Under the pieces are notes generated by a model. That model ran no database searches. It saw only the letters and a program-made list of their open reading frames with translations, and was not told the DNA's origin. 7,660 bases of DNA from JAHLMP01 sp964608845 (GTDB lineage Archaea; Aenigmatarchaeota; Aenigmatarchaeia; GW2011-AR5; JAHLMP01). Of this stretch, positions 1-6,289 are shown piece after piece (the first letter of the stretch is position 1; each line of letters opens with the position of its first letter). The stretch lies in contig CAZSPP010000028.1 of the NCBI GenBank assembly GCA_964608845.1, forward strand, positions 1 to 7,660. The letters run 5' to 3'. The position numbers and the translations under genes are program-made.

Positions 1-1
1 G

Positions 2-907
2 CGTGGAATAGGGCCAGCGTATCAAAGTAAAATCGGAAGAGAAGGATTAAGAATAGGTGAAGTTATTAGTGAAAATGAAGAAGTTGATGAAGAGCTTTTA
101 CACTTTTATTTAGAAAATTTTTTAAAGGAGTATCTTGAGCCCCTCGGCTTAGAGCCAAAAGAAAGCATTGATAAAACAGAAAAACTACTAAGATTTTATT
201 TATCTCAGCTTTCTAAGTACCTTGCAGACACAAGAAAAATTCTTTATAAAGCAAGAAAAGATGGAAGATGCATTTTATATGAAGGAGCTCAAGGTATTTT
301 ACTAGATGTAGATTGGGGAACTTATCCTTTTGTAACTTCTTCAAGTACAGGAAAAAATGGTATATATTCTGGTACAGGAGTTGATCCGTATTTAGATAAT
401 GTAATCGGAGTAATTAAGGCTTATACAACAAGAGTAGGCGAAGGTCCATTTCCTTCAGAATTTAAAGATGAATACGAAAATATTGGAAACTTTTTAAGAA
501 CAAAAGGACATGAATATGGTTCTACAACAAGAAGACCTAGAAGATGCGGAGCTTTAGATTTAGTAGCTTTAAGGTATAGTAAAGAATTGGTTGAGCCCGA
601 TATGTTATTTGTTACAAAACTTGATGTTCTAAGTGGTTTAGATAAAATACCATATTGTGTAGAATATGAGATTAATGGTGAAAGAACCTCAGAATTTCCA
701 GTTACATTAAAAGAATTGGAAAATGCAAAGTCTATATTCAAATTTGCAAATGGATGGAAAGGAAATATATCTCAAACCAAAAAATGGAGAAATTTGCCTA
801 GAAATGCAAAAAAGTATATAGGAATAATAGAGGAAGCCCTTGAAATACCTGTAAGATTTGTTTCGGTAGGACCTTCGAGAAATCAAACCATTAAAAAAAA
901 CTTTTAG
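2..907 (+). CDS. purA: Adenylosuccinate synthetase, N-terminus cut off by the window edge
   Basis: This enzyme joins IMP and aspartate using GTP to make adenylosuccinate, the first committed step from IMP to AMP, in the cytoplasm. The visible 301 residues begin at RGIGPAY, which lies near residue 130 of the roughly 430-residue bacterial enzyme, so the GTP-binding P-loop and the N-terminal third lie outside the window. Visible family motifs are EGAQGILLDVDWGTYPFVTS (visible residues about 95-114), VGEGPFP, the substrate loop STTRRPRRCG (174-183), the KLD guanine-recognition segment (about 204-206) and the C-terminal VSVGPSRNQTI. The remaining length fits the full bacterial-size form rather than the shorter (about 340 aa) form of many archaea. 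Oddities are Arg where the loop normally has Gly (T-G-R-P-R-R read as T-R-R-P-R-R) and Ala instead of the usual Trp after RRCG. The next gene starts 43 bases downstream. The family call is secure. Confidence 0.95.
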   Translation, partial: RGIGPAYQSKIGREGLRIGEVISENEEVDEELLHFYLENFLKEYLEPLGLEPKESIDKTEKLLRFYLSQLSKYLADTRKILYKARKDGRCILYEGAQGILLDVDWGTYPFVTSSSTGKNGIYSGTGVDPYLDNVIGVIKAYTTRVGEGPFPSEFKDEYENIGNFLRTKGHEYGSTTRRPRRCGALDLVALRYSKELVEPDMLFVTKLDVLSGLDKIPYCVEYEINGERTSEFPVTLKELENAKSIFKFANGWKGNISQTKKWRNLPRNAKKYIGIIEEALEIPVRFVSVGPSRNQTIKKNF

Positions 908-917
908 GTTTTAGCAA

Positions 918-930
918 TAATAAAAATTTT
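918..930 (+). promoter_or_regulatory. Probable TATA element of the DUF429 gene
   Basis: The A/T run TAATAAAAATTTT is centred about 26 bases before the ATG at 951. That is the spacing expected if transcription starts at or within a few bases of the start codon. No Shine-Dalgarno sequence precedes this ATG, which agrees with a leaderless message. The base composition is AT-rich throughout, so this is a moderate inference only. Confidence 0.4.
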
Positions 931-950
931 CTATATTAAAAACTAAATTA

Positions 951-1445
951 ATGAAAATAATAGGAATAGATTTAGCTGGGAAGGAAAAGAATCCTACAGG
1001 GTATTGTGTATTGGTAATAGAACAAGAAAACGAAAAAATAGAAAAGAATGTTTTATTACATTATGATGAGGAAATAATAAGCGATATAGAAAAAGAAAAT
1101 CCGGATATAATATGCATAGATGCTCCTCTTTCATTTCCAAAATCCGGTTATTTTAGAGAATCTGATATAGAGCTAAAGAAAAGGGGTTTTAAACCTCTTT
1201 CTCCATTGTTTCCTGGAATGAGACCTTTGGTTGAAAGAGGAATAAGATTAAAACAGAAATTTGAAGAAAATGGTTATAAAGTAATAGAGGTCTTTCCCAG
1301 AGCAACAGAAAAAATTTTGAGAATAGAAAAAGAAAAAAAGGTAAATAAGGATTTATATGATGCTTTTTTATGTGCTTTGACAGGAAAATATTATATGAAG
1401 AATCAATATGAAATCTTAGGAAACGAGATAGTAATTCCAAAATAG
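951..1445 (+). CDS. DUF429 family protein, predicted RNase H-fold nuclease
   Basis: This 164-residue protein matches the DUF429/COG2410 family, predicted from fold to be a nuclease, whose true substrate is not established. It opens with the RNase H-like strand GIDLAG (Asp7) followed by a PTGYCVL strand. Then come IDAPLSFP (Asp57), the basic RESDIELKKRGFKPLSP segment typical of the family (69-85), VIEVFPRA (Glu113) and a C-terminal LYDAFLCALTG helix (Asp137). Asp7, Glu113 and Asp137 are the likely metal-binding acids, with Asp57 a further candidate. The length is short but complete. The ATG at 951 is the first in frame after purA and has a TATA-like run about 26 bases upstream. A T-rich tract follows the stop. 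No neighbour reveals the substrate. The family call is good; nuclease activity is inference. Confidence 0.8.
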   Translation: MKIIGIDLAGKEKNPTGYCVLVIEQENEKIEKNVLLHYDEEIISDIEKENPDIICIDAPLSFPKSGYFRESDIELKKRGFKPLSPLFPGMRPLVERGIRLKQKFEENGYKVIEVFPRATEKILRIEKEKKVNKDLYDAFLCALTGKYYMKNQYEILGNEIVIPK

Positions 1446-1455
1446 TTTAAAGAAA

Positions 1456-1466
1456 TTTTATTTTTT
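1456..1466 (+). terminator. T-rich tract after the DUF429 gene
   Basis: TTTTATTTTTT begins 10 bases after the stop codon at 1443-1445. Archaeal RNA polymerase can terminate at oligo-T tracts without a hairpin, and none is obvious here. It may end the purA/DUF429 transcript before the protease gene, but AT-rich intergenic DNA often contains such runs. Confidence 0.4.
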
Positions 1467-1480
1467 CATCTAAAATTTTA

Positions 1481-1484
1481 GAGG
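1481..1484 (+). promoter_or_regulatory. Ribosome binding site GAGG of the M50 protease gene
   Basis: GAGG lies 9 bases before the ATG at 1494 and matches part of the archaeal anti-Shine-Dalgarno complement. It decides the start: an ATG at 1486 runs straight into TAA. A TATA-like TTTAAAG at 1446-1452 could start a short leader carrying this site. Confidence 0.55.
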
Positions 1485-1493
1485 AATGATAAA

Positions 1494-2090
1494 ATGAGGG
1501 AAGAAGAAGTAAAATCCTTAATAATATCTTCCTTAGCAATAGCAATAGCTTTTTCAATAGCACTTTCTGGCGGAATAAGTGGTCTTATTAAAATAAAGAT
1601 AGAGAATTTTGTTGTTATATTCCTCTATTCTCTCATATCCATTTCACTTGGTTTTATTCTTCATGAACTTGGACATAGAACAATTGCAAGAAAGTTTGGA
1701 TGTTATGCTGAATATAAAATGTGGGAAACGGGGTTAATAATTGCGATTTTATTATCATTTTTTGGATTTGTTTTTGCAGCTCCGGGTGCTGTGGTAATAT
1801 ATCCTAAATATGATCTTTGGGGAAGACCAATTCCATTAAGCAGGAAAAAATCTGGAATAATTTCAATTTCAGGTTCAATTATGAACATCTTTTTATCTAT
1901 TTTATTTTTGGTTTTATCTATTATTTATCCTTTTGAAATATTTGTAATAGCTTCAAAAATAAATGCATGGCTTGCAATCTTTAATTTAATACCTTTTCCT
2001 CCTTTAGATGGTTTTAAGGTTTTTGTTTGGGATAAAAGGATTTGGTTAATTGCAATAGCTTCTGCAATCGCTTTGTATGTATTTGTTTGA
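1494..2090 (+). CDS. M50 (site-2 protease family) membrane zinc metalloprotease
   Basis: This is a 198-residue integral membrane protein of the peptidase M50/SpoIVFB-like group (COG1994 type), which cleaves substrates within or near the membrane. The zinc motif HELGH (His57, Glu58, His61) sits at the end of the second hydrophobic segment. The third ligand motif follows as NLIPFPPLDG (164-173, Asp172). Hydrophobic segments lie at about 8-30, 39-62, 80-104, 120-145, 147-166 and 182-198. There are no PDZ or CBS domains, so this is a minimal core enzyme. The segment SGSIMN (126-131) stands where many relatives have a G-P-x-x-N sequence. The start is fixed by GAGG upstream. The substrate is unknown: nothing nearby looks like an anti-sigma factor or other classical target. 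Catalytic residues are intact, so activity is likely. Confidence 0.85.
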   Translation: MREEEVKSLIISSLAIAIAFSIALSGGISGLIKIKIENFVVIFLYSLISISLGFILHELGHRTIARKFGCYAEYKMWETGLIIAILLSFFGFVFAAPGAVVIYPKYDLWGRPIPLSRKKSGIISISGSIMNIFLSILFLVLSIIYPFEIFVIASKINAWLAIFNLIPFPPLDGFKVFVWDKRIWLIAIASAIALYVFV

Positions 2091-2149
2091 TGCATTATCA
2101 ATTAAATAATTTTGAAGAACTTCATTTTATTTAAAGCCAATAAAATAAC

Positions 2150-2157
2150 TATAAATT
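2150..2157 (+). promoter_or_regulatory. TATA box of the HerA-like ATPase gene (leaderless start at 2181)
   Basis: TATAAATT is centred about 27 bases before the ATG at 2181, placing the predicted transcription start almost exactly on that ATG. This favours a leaderless message starting at 2181. The in-frame TTG at 2112 lies upstream of this promoter and would not be transcribed from it. Confidence 0.6.
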
Positions 2158-2180
2158 TTCTCTCGAATAAGTTAAATATC

Positions 2181-3467
2181 ATGGAAATAAAGGAATCTAC
2201 TGAGAAAGATTATATTTCTCCAGAGATTGTTGTAGGTAGAGATTGGGAGGATTTGAAAAGATTTGGAACAAAAGGAACAATTTATATAGGTAAACATTTA
2301 GTAGGTACGGGAGAGGATGCACATCTTACTACTCCTGTACTATTAGATGTTTTGCGTCCTCATCTAATAACATTAACAGGAAAGAGAGGAACAGGAAAAA
2401 GTTATACGATGGGAACATTTGCAGAAGAATTATTAAATCTTCCTGAGGATATAAAATCAAATCTTTGTGGGATAATGATCGATACTCAAGGAATTTTTTG
2501 GACAATGAAATCTCCTGCTGAGTTTTCACCGTATTTTAAAGAATGGAACATAGAACCAAAAGGATTTGATGTTAAGGTTTATGTTCCTGAAGGTCAGAGA
2601 GAAATTTTTGAGGAAGCTGGAGTGGTTTTTGATGGAACATTTTCAATTTCTCCTTCTCAACTAACATATGAAGATTGGCTTTTCATTTTTAATTTGGAAA
2701 TGAATGACATTCTAGGAATATTGATCCAAAGGGTTTTAGCTAATTTTATACCTCAAAGTATTGATGAAATAATAAACAGAATAAAAGCAATTCAAGGATT
2801 TGAAAAAGAAAAAATGGCTTTAGAAAATCTTTTTTCAGCAAGCAAGCAGTGGGGAATATTTGGAAATAAAAAAATGCCTCTGCTTTTAGTTCCTGGACAG
2901 GTCTCTATTATAGACGTTTCTTTAACTCCACAATCAATAAGAGCTTTACTCGTAGCTTTAATTGCAAGAATGGTAATATATGAAAGAATGCTTGCAAGAA
3001 GGCAAGAAGAATTTGGAATAATGAGTGGTGAAGAAAAGAGAAGTGTACCAATGTGTTGGTTAATGATTGATGAGGCTCATAACTTTATTCCTAATGATAG
3101 AGAAACTGTAGCTACTGCTCCTCTAATGAAAATAGTAAAAGAAGGAAGACAGCCTGGAATATCCTTAATACTTGCTACACAGCAGCCATATAAACTACAT
3201 CCTGATGCTTTGTCTCAGTGTGATTTGCTTGTTGCACATAGATTAACATCAAAAGATGATATAGAGGCATTAAAATCAATAATGCAAACATACATCTTAT
3301 TTGATATAACAAAATACATGGAAGAATTACCAAAAGTTAGTGGGGTTGCTCTAATTTTAGATGATAATTCAGAAAGAATATATAAGGTTAGAATGCGTCC
3401 AAGACAAAGCTGGCATGCTGGATCAAGCCCAGTAGCATTAAAGATTGGTGGAAGAAGAAGTTTTTGA
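2181..3467 (+). CDS. HerA/FtsK-family P-loop ATPase (DUF87-type)
   Basis: This 428-residue protein belongs to the HerA/COG0433 group of ring-forming ATPases, which move DNA; the best-known members act with the nuclease NurA in DNA end resection. Walker A is GKRGTGKS (67-74). Walker B is WLMIDEAH (about 293-300, with Asp297 and Glu298), followed by GRQPGISLILATQQP (322-336), the usual sensor and arginine-finger region. A basic, Gly-rich tail ends in GGRRSF. Only about 65 residues precede Walker A, which is short for the N-terminal HAS-barrel of classical HerA. I chose the ATG at 2181 over the TTG at 2112 because a TATA box at 2150-2157 lies between them, and the 23 extra residues look unconserved. 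No nurA, rad50 or mre11 is in the window, so a role in DNA repair, segregation or another process cannot be decided. Confidence 0.85.
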   Translation: MEIKESTEKDYISPEIVVGRDWEDLKRFGTKGTIYIGKHLVGTGEDAHLTTPVLLDVLRPHLITLTGKRGTGKSYTMGTFAEELLNLPEDIKSNLCGIMIDTQGIFWTMKSPAEFSPYFKEWNIEPKGFDVKVYVPEGQREIFEEAGVVFDGTFSISPSQLTYEDWLFIFNLEMNDILGILIQRVLANFIPQSIDEIINRIKAIQGFEKEKMALENLFSASKQWGIFGNKKMPLLLVPGQVSIIDVSLTPQSIRALLVALIARMVIYERMLARRQEEFGIMSGEEKRSVPMCWLMIDEAHNFIPNDRETVATAPLMKIVKEGRQPGISLILATQQPYKLHPDALSQCDLLVAHRLTSKDDIEALKSIMQTYILFDITKYMEELPKVSGVALILDDNSERIYKVRMRPRQSWHAGSSPVALKIGGRRSF

Positions 3468-3492
3468 AATTTAGAAAATTTTCTTCTAAATT
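3468..3492. terminator. Hairpin between convergent genes
   Basis: AATTTAGAA (3468-3476) pairs perfectly with TTCTAAATT (3484-3492) around a 7-base loop, directly after the ATPase stop and 20 bases beyond the stop of the oxidoreductase beta gene on the other strand. The loop side contains TTTTCTT. The location between two converging genes suits a two-way terminator. The stem is AT-rich and weak, so the function is inferred from position. Confidence 0.45.
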
Positions 3493-3512
3493 ATTATAAA
3501 CAAAATATTCAA

Positions 3513-4379
3513 TCAAAACTCTTCTAAAATTTTTTTATCAAATCTTCTTTTTATTGACCACATCGGCTTTTGGCTAAGGGAATCTTCAAAACACTCTTTT
3601 TCTCTCTTATAAAATATTCCTATTGGAATCTTTGCATTTTCATCTAAAGAATAATTCCACTCATCTGCTCTTTTCATAGCTTCTTCAAAGCTTTTTATAT
3701 TGTGTCCAACTTTTTGAAGATCATATATCCTTTTTTCAACAAAACTTCTTGATTCATGATAAGTTATACAAGGTTGAATAATCTCGACAAAAGAAAACCC
3801 TTTATGCAATATCGCTTCCTTAATTAAAAATGATAAATGCTCAATATTCATTGCATAACTCCTTGCAATAAACGTTGCTCCTGCAGCTAAAGCTATTCTT
3901 ATTGGATTTATTGGTTCTTCAAAAGAACCAAATGGAGTTGTAGGACCTTTAAATCCTTTTTCTGTAGTTGGAGTTATTTGACCTGTGGTTAAAGCAAACA
4001 CTTGATTATTATGAACAAAAAGATTTATATTAGAATTTCTTTTGCATGCATGAATAAAATGATTCATCCCTTCAGAAAATGTATCACCATCTCCAGCAAA
4101 ACCGATTGGGATTAATTCCGGATTTGCTATTTTTATTCCAATCATTGCAGGTATAACCCTTCCATGCAAAGAATAATATCCATTCAAATTAAGATAATCG
4201 TAAATCTTTGCATGACATCCAATTCCAGTAACTGTGACAACATTTTTTAGCTCAATTTTATTTTCTTTTGCCAATTCGTTTAATGCTTTCTTTACTGCAG
4301 CTAAAATTCCGAAATTTGAACAACCAGGACACCATGTTTTTTCAGCATATGTTTCTTTAACCTCTTTCCATTCCTTCAT
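3513..4379 (-). CDS. 2-oxoacid:ferredoxin oxidoreductase, beta (thiamine diphosphate) subunit
   Basis: This 288-residue subunit binds thiamine diphosphate and a [4Fe-4S] cluster. With the alpha chain it converts a 2-oxoacid and CoA to acyl-CoA, CO2 and reduced ferredoxin in the cytoplasm. Four cysteines match the cluster ligands of the Sulfolobus-type enzyme: Cys17 and Cys20 in WCPGCSNFG, Cys55 in GIGCHAK and Cys204 in QPC. The diphosphate/magnesium motif is GDGDTF (96-101) ending in NNQ (124-126). HGRVIPAMIGIKIANP (72-87) is also typical. Lys58, three residues after Cys55, corresponds to a substrate-pocket lysine of the Sulfolobus enzyme. The start overlaps the alpha stop as ATGA, and AGGTG lies 8 bases upstream. 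The substrate (2-oxoglutarate, pyruvate or broad) cannot be told from this sequence, so no korB or porB symbol is given. Confidence 0.92.
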   Translation of the reverse strand: MKEWKEVKETYAEKTWCPGCSNFGILAAVKKALNELAKENKIELKNVVTVTGIGCHAKIYDYLNLNGYYSLHGRVIPAMIGIKIANPELIPIGFAGDGDTFSEGMNHFIHACKRNSNINLFVHNNQVFALTTGQITPTTEKGFKGPTTPFGSFEEPINPIRIALAAGATFIARSYAMNIEHLSFLIKEAILHKGFSFVEIIQPCITYHESRSFVEKRIYDLQKVGHNIKSFEEAMKRADEWNYSLDENAKIPIGIFYKREKECFEDSLSQKPMWSIKRRFDKKILEEF

Positions 4380-6052
4380 TTTTTCGCCACCTTTTCAACT
4401 TCTCTTATAATTTCTTTAGGAGTAAATGGTCTACCATCGTATTTCAATATCTTGTTTTCTATTTTTATTCCAACATTCTCTGCAATAACATTTGATAAGA
4501 GAGATGTAGCATTATTCTCAATAATAAAAACATTTTTTGCATTTTCTATGTATTTTTTAATTTCGTTTGGAAATGGAGAAAGGTAATAAATTTGTAAGAA
4601 ACTAAAATCTTCTAATTTTTTTAATGCATCAATAATAGCTCCTTTTGTAGAACCCCAACCAATAATAAGATTTTTACCTTTTCCATATACTTTAAAAGTC
4701 TCCATTTTTTTCATTTCTTTTTTTATTGTCTCCATTTTTTTCATCCTTTTGTTTACCATCTTTTTTATAATTTCTGGATCTTCTGTTGTGATTCCATATT
4801 CGTCATGTTCATAACTTGTTGCCCTAACAACAAAATTGCTTCCGGGTAATGCTCTTGGAGATATTCCATTTTCTGTAATTAAATAGCTTTTGTAATCCAT
4901 TTTTTTATTTGTTGGCTTAATCTTTTCTAAAATCTTTGATGAATCTAATTTAAAAGAATCAAAAGAATATGTACTTTCTCCCAAATGCTTATCTCCTAAG
5001 ATTATTGAGACCGCTCTATATTTTTCAGAAAGATAAAATGCCTCTATGGTTTTTTCAAAAGCCTCTTTTGCGTCTCCTGGTGCTACAACAATTCTTAAAA
5101 ATTCTCCGTGTCCAGCATTTAAAGCAAATTTTAAATCTCCTTGTGATGTATATGTAGGAATCCCGGTGCTGGGTCCAGGTCTTTGAGCAAGATAAACAAC
5201 CAAAGGAATTTCATTCATGCCCTGCAAGCTTATTGCTTCTGTCATTAAAGCAAATCCTCCACCAGAAGTTCCAACCATTGTTCTAGCTCCAGCATAACTT
5301 CCTGCGATAGCTGCATTTATACATGCTATTTCATCTTCTAGTTGTACTACAAAAATATTATGCTTTTTTTGTTGCAAAGCTAAGAAGTGCATTAAAGGCG
5401 ACGCAGGAGTCATAGGATAAGCGATATATAAATCCAAACCAGAAGCTATTGCACCCAAGCCTATTGCCTCATTTCCAGAAATAAAGTATTTTTTGTTCCT
5501 TTTAATTTTGTTCATCTTTTGTGTTTCTTTAATTTTCAGTTCTTTTATCAAATTATATCCTTCTGTTATCGCTATCTTTATTTTATCAGATTTTTCACCA
5601 AACTCTTTTTCTGCCGCCTTTAATGCAAATTCTAGAGGAATTCCTAAAAGCTTGAATAATGAACCTGCAAGAATGTTGTTTATCATTATTTCTTGAAAAG
5701 AATGTTTTTTCATTATTTCTGAAGCATCTATGGATATTGTTTTGTTTTTTATTTCAGATTTTATAAGAGATCTTTCTGTTAATATAAACCCATCTTTCTT
5801 TAAATTTTTTAGGTGTTTTTCTATTGTTTTTTGATCTAAAGCAAGTATTATATCATATTCATTTTCATGAGAATATATTTGCTCATCTGAAATATGAAGA
5901 ACATTAAAATTATGCCCCCCTTTTATTAAAGAAGGATAATCTCTATAATTAAAAACATAATAACCTATTAATGCAAATGCTTTACCTATCATCAAAGATG
6001 TTCTAGCAGTACCTTTACCTGCTTCCGCACCTATTAATATATTGATATCCAT
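4376..6052 (-). CDS. 2-oxoacid:ferredoxin oxidoreductase, fused gamma-alpha subunit
   Basis: This 558-residue protein fuses the gamma domain (about 1-175) to the alpha domain (about 188-558), as in two-subunit enzymes of the Sulfolobus and KorAB type. Gamma features are GAEAGKGTARTS (8-19) and DYPSLIKGGHN (38-48), seen across the family. The alpha domain begins ISGNEAIGLGAI. It holds the substrate/CoA motif YPMTP (212-216, usually YPITP), GTSGGGFALMTEA (261-273), RPGPSTG (291-297), IIGWGSTKG (463-471) and a C-terminal IENNATS. It is the first gene of the - strand operon and overlaps the beta gene by 4 bases, implying coupled translation and matched amounts. No delta (2x[4Fe-4S]) ferredoxin-like subunit is encoded beside it, so electrons should pass from the beta cluster to free ferredoxin. 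A short tandem duplication lies at residues 437-454. Confidence 0.93.
   Translation of the reverse strand: MDINILIGAEAGKGTARTSLMIGKAFALIGYYVFNYRDYPSLIKGGHNFNVLHISDEQIYSHENEYDIILALDQKTIEKHLKNLKKDGFILTERSLIKSEIKNKTISIDASEIMKKHSFQEIMINNILAGSLFKLLGIPLEFALKAAEKEFGEKSDKIKIAITEGYNLIKELKIKETQKMNKIKRNKKYFISGNEAIGLGAIASGLDLYIAYPMTPASPLMHFLALQQKKHNIFVVQLEDEIACINAAIAGSYAGARTMVGTSGGGFALMTEAISLQGMNEIPLVVYLAQRPGPSTGIPTYTSQGDLKFALNAGHGEFLRIVVAPGDAKEAFEKTIEAFYLSEKYRAVSIILGDKHLGESTYSFDSFKLDSSKILEKIKPTNKKMDYKSYLITENGISPRALPGSNFVVRATSYEHDEYGITTEDPEIIKKMVNKRMKKMETIKKEMKKMETFKVYGKGKNLIIGWGSTKGAIIDALKKLEDFSFLQIYYLSPFPNEIKKYIENAKNVFIIENNATSLLSNVIAENVGIKIENKILKYDGRPFTPKEIIREVEKVAKK
4388..4392 (-). promoter_or_regulatory. 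Ribosome binding site AGGTG of the oxidoreductase beta gene
   Basis: On the - strand AGGTG lies 8 bases before the beta-subunit ATG, inside the last codons of the gamma-alpha gene. This is a good archaeal Shine-Dalgarno match. It supports the ATGA-overlap start at 4379 over any later methionine, and allows internal initiation or reinitiation on the shared message. Confidence 0.6.
4698..4744 (-). repeat. 17-base direct repeat inside the gamma-alpha gene
   Basis: The 17-mer GTCTCCATTTTTTTCAT (+ strand) occurs at 4698-4714 and again at 4728-4744, a period of 30 bases (10 codons). In the protein it gives MKKMETIKKE followed by MKKMETFK (437-454), a charged helical stretch just before the last alpha subdomain. 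The frame is kept. It looks like a small in-frame duplication or low-complexity convergence in a linker. Confidence 0.7.
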
Positions 6053-6101
6053 CTTATCACATTGTTTAATTAATATTGAAAAAGAATATTGATGGTTTTT
6101 G

Positions 6102-6109
6102 TATATAAA
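6102..6109. promoter_or_regulatory. Near-symmetrical TATA box between the oxidoreductase operon and tRNA-Thr
   Basis: The sequence reads TATATAAA on + and TTTATATA on -, the latter a close match to the archaeal TATA consensus. On - it predicts a start near 6079 and a leader of about 27 bases carrying GTGAT (6056-6060) just before the gamma-alpha ATG. On + it predicts a start near 6132, giving a tRNA 5' leader of about 13 bases. A-rich bases flank it on the - side (CAAAAGC) as a possible BRE, whereas the + side is T-rich, so the - direction is better supported. Confidence 0.5.
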
Positions 6110-6144
6110 GCTTTTGGTAAAGAAATATAAATTGTCGTAATTAA

Positions 6145-6243
6145 GCCCCGATAGCTCAATGGTAGAGCGTCTGCCTCGTATTTTTTGGTCAATTTAAAAA
6201 GCAAGATAGCAGAAGGTTGAGGGTTCGAATCCCTCTCGGGGCT
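6145..6243 (+). tRNA. tRNA-Thr (anticodon CGT) with a 27-base intron
   Basis: All arms pair: acceptor GCCCCGA (6145-6151) with TCGGGGC (6236-6242); D stem GCTC/GAGC; anticodon stem TCTGC (6170-6174) with GCAGA (6209-6213); T stem GAGGG/CCCTC around TTCGAAT. Removing bases 6181-6207 gives the classical loop CTCGTAA with anticodon CGT at 6177-6179, reading ACG. G1-C72, C2-G71, anticodon bases G35 and U36 and discriminator U73 (6243) agree with archaeal threonine identity. The spliced length is 72 bases. CCA is not encoded and must be added. The intron sits at the common archaeal 37/38 position. The gene is divergent from the oxidoreductase operon. Confidence 0.95.
6181..6207 (+). other. Archaeal tRNA intron with bulge-helix-bulge fold
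   Basis: The two splice sites fall in 3-base bulges: T-A^T (6179-6181) and A-T^A (6206-6208). The 4-pair central helix is CTCG (6175-6178) with CAAG (6202-6205); three pairs form and C6177 faces A6203. The inner helix is TTTTT (6182-6186) with AAAAG (6197-6201), closing a 10-base loop. This register independently confirms the 37/38 intron position and is the substrate shape of the archaeal splicing endonuclease. Confidence 0.85.
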
Positions 6244-6289
6244 TGTTTAACTTCTGTGATGCCTATCGGGTTTATGTCCAAGAAAATAG

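Noticed and set aside
421..741. 106-residue open frame on the - strand inside purA
   Set aside because: It is antisense to a clearly conserved enzyme, with no family features; it is a shadow of the real frame.
587..907. Short separate gene starting at the ATG at 587
   Set aside because: It is the C-terminal part of the same purA frame, which is open back to the window start.
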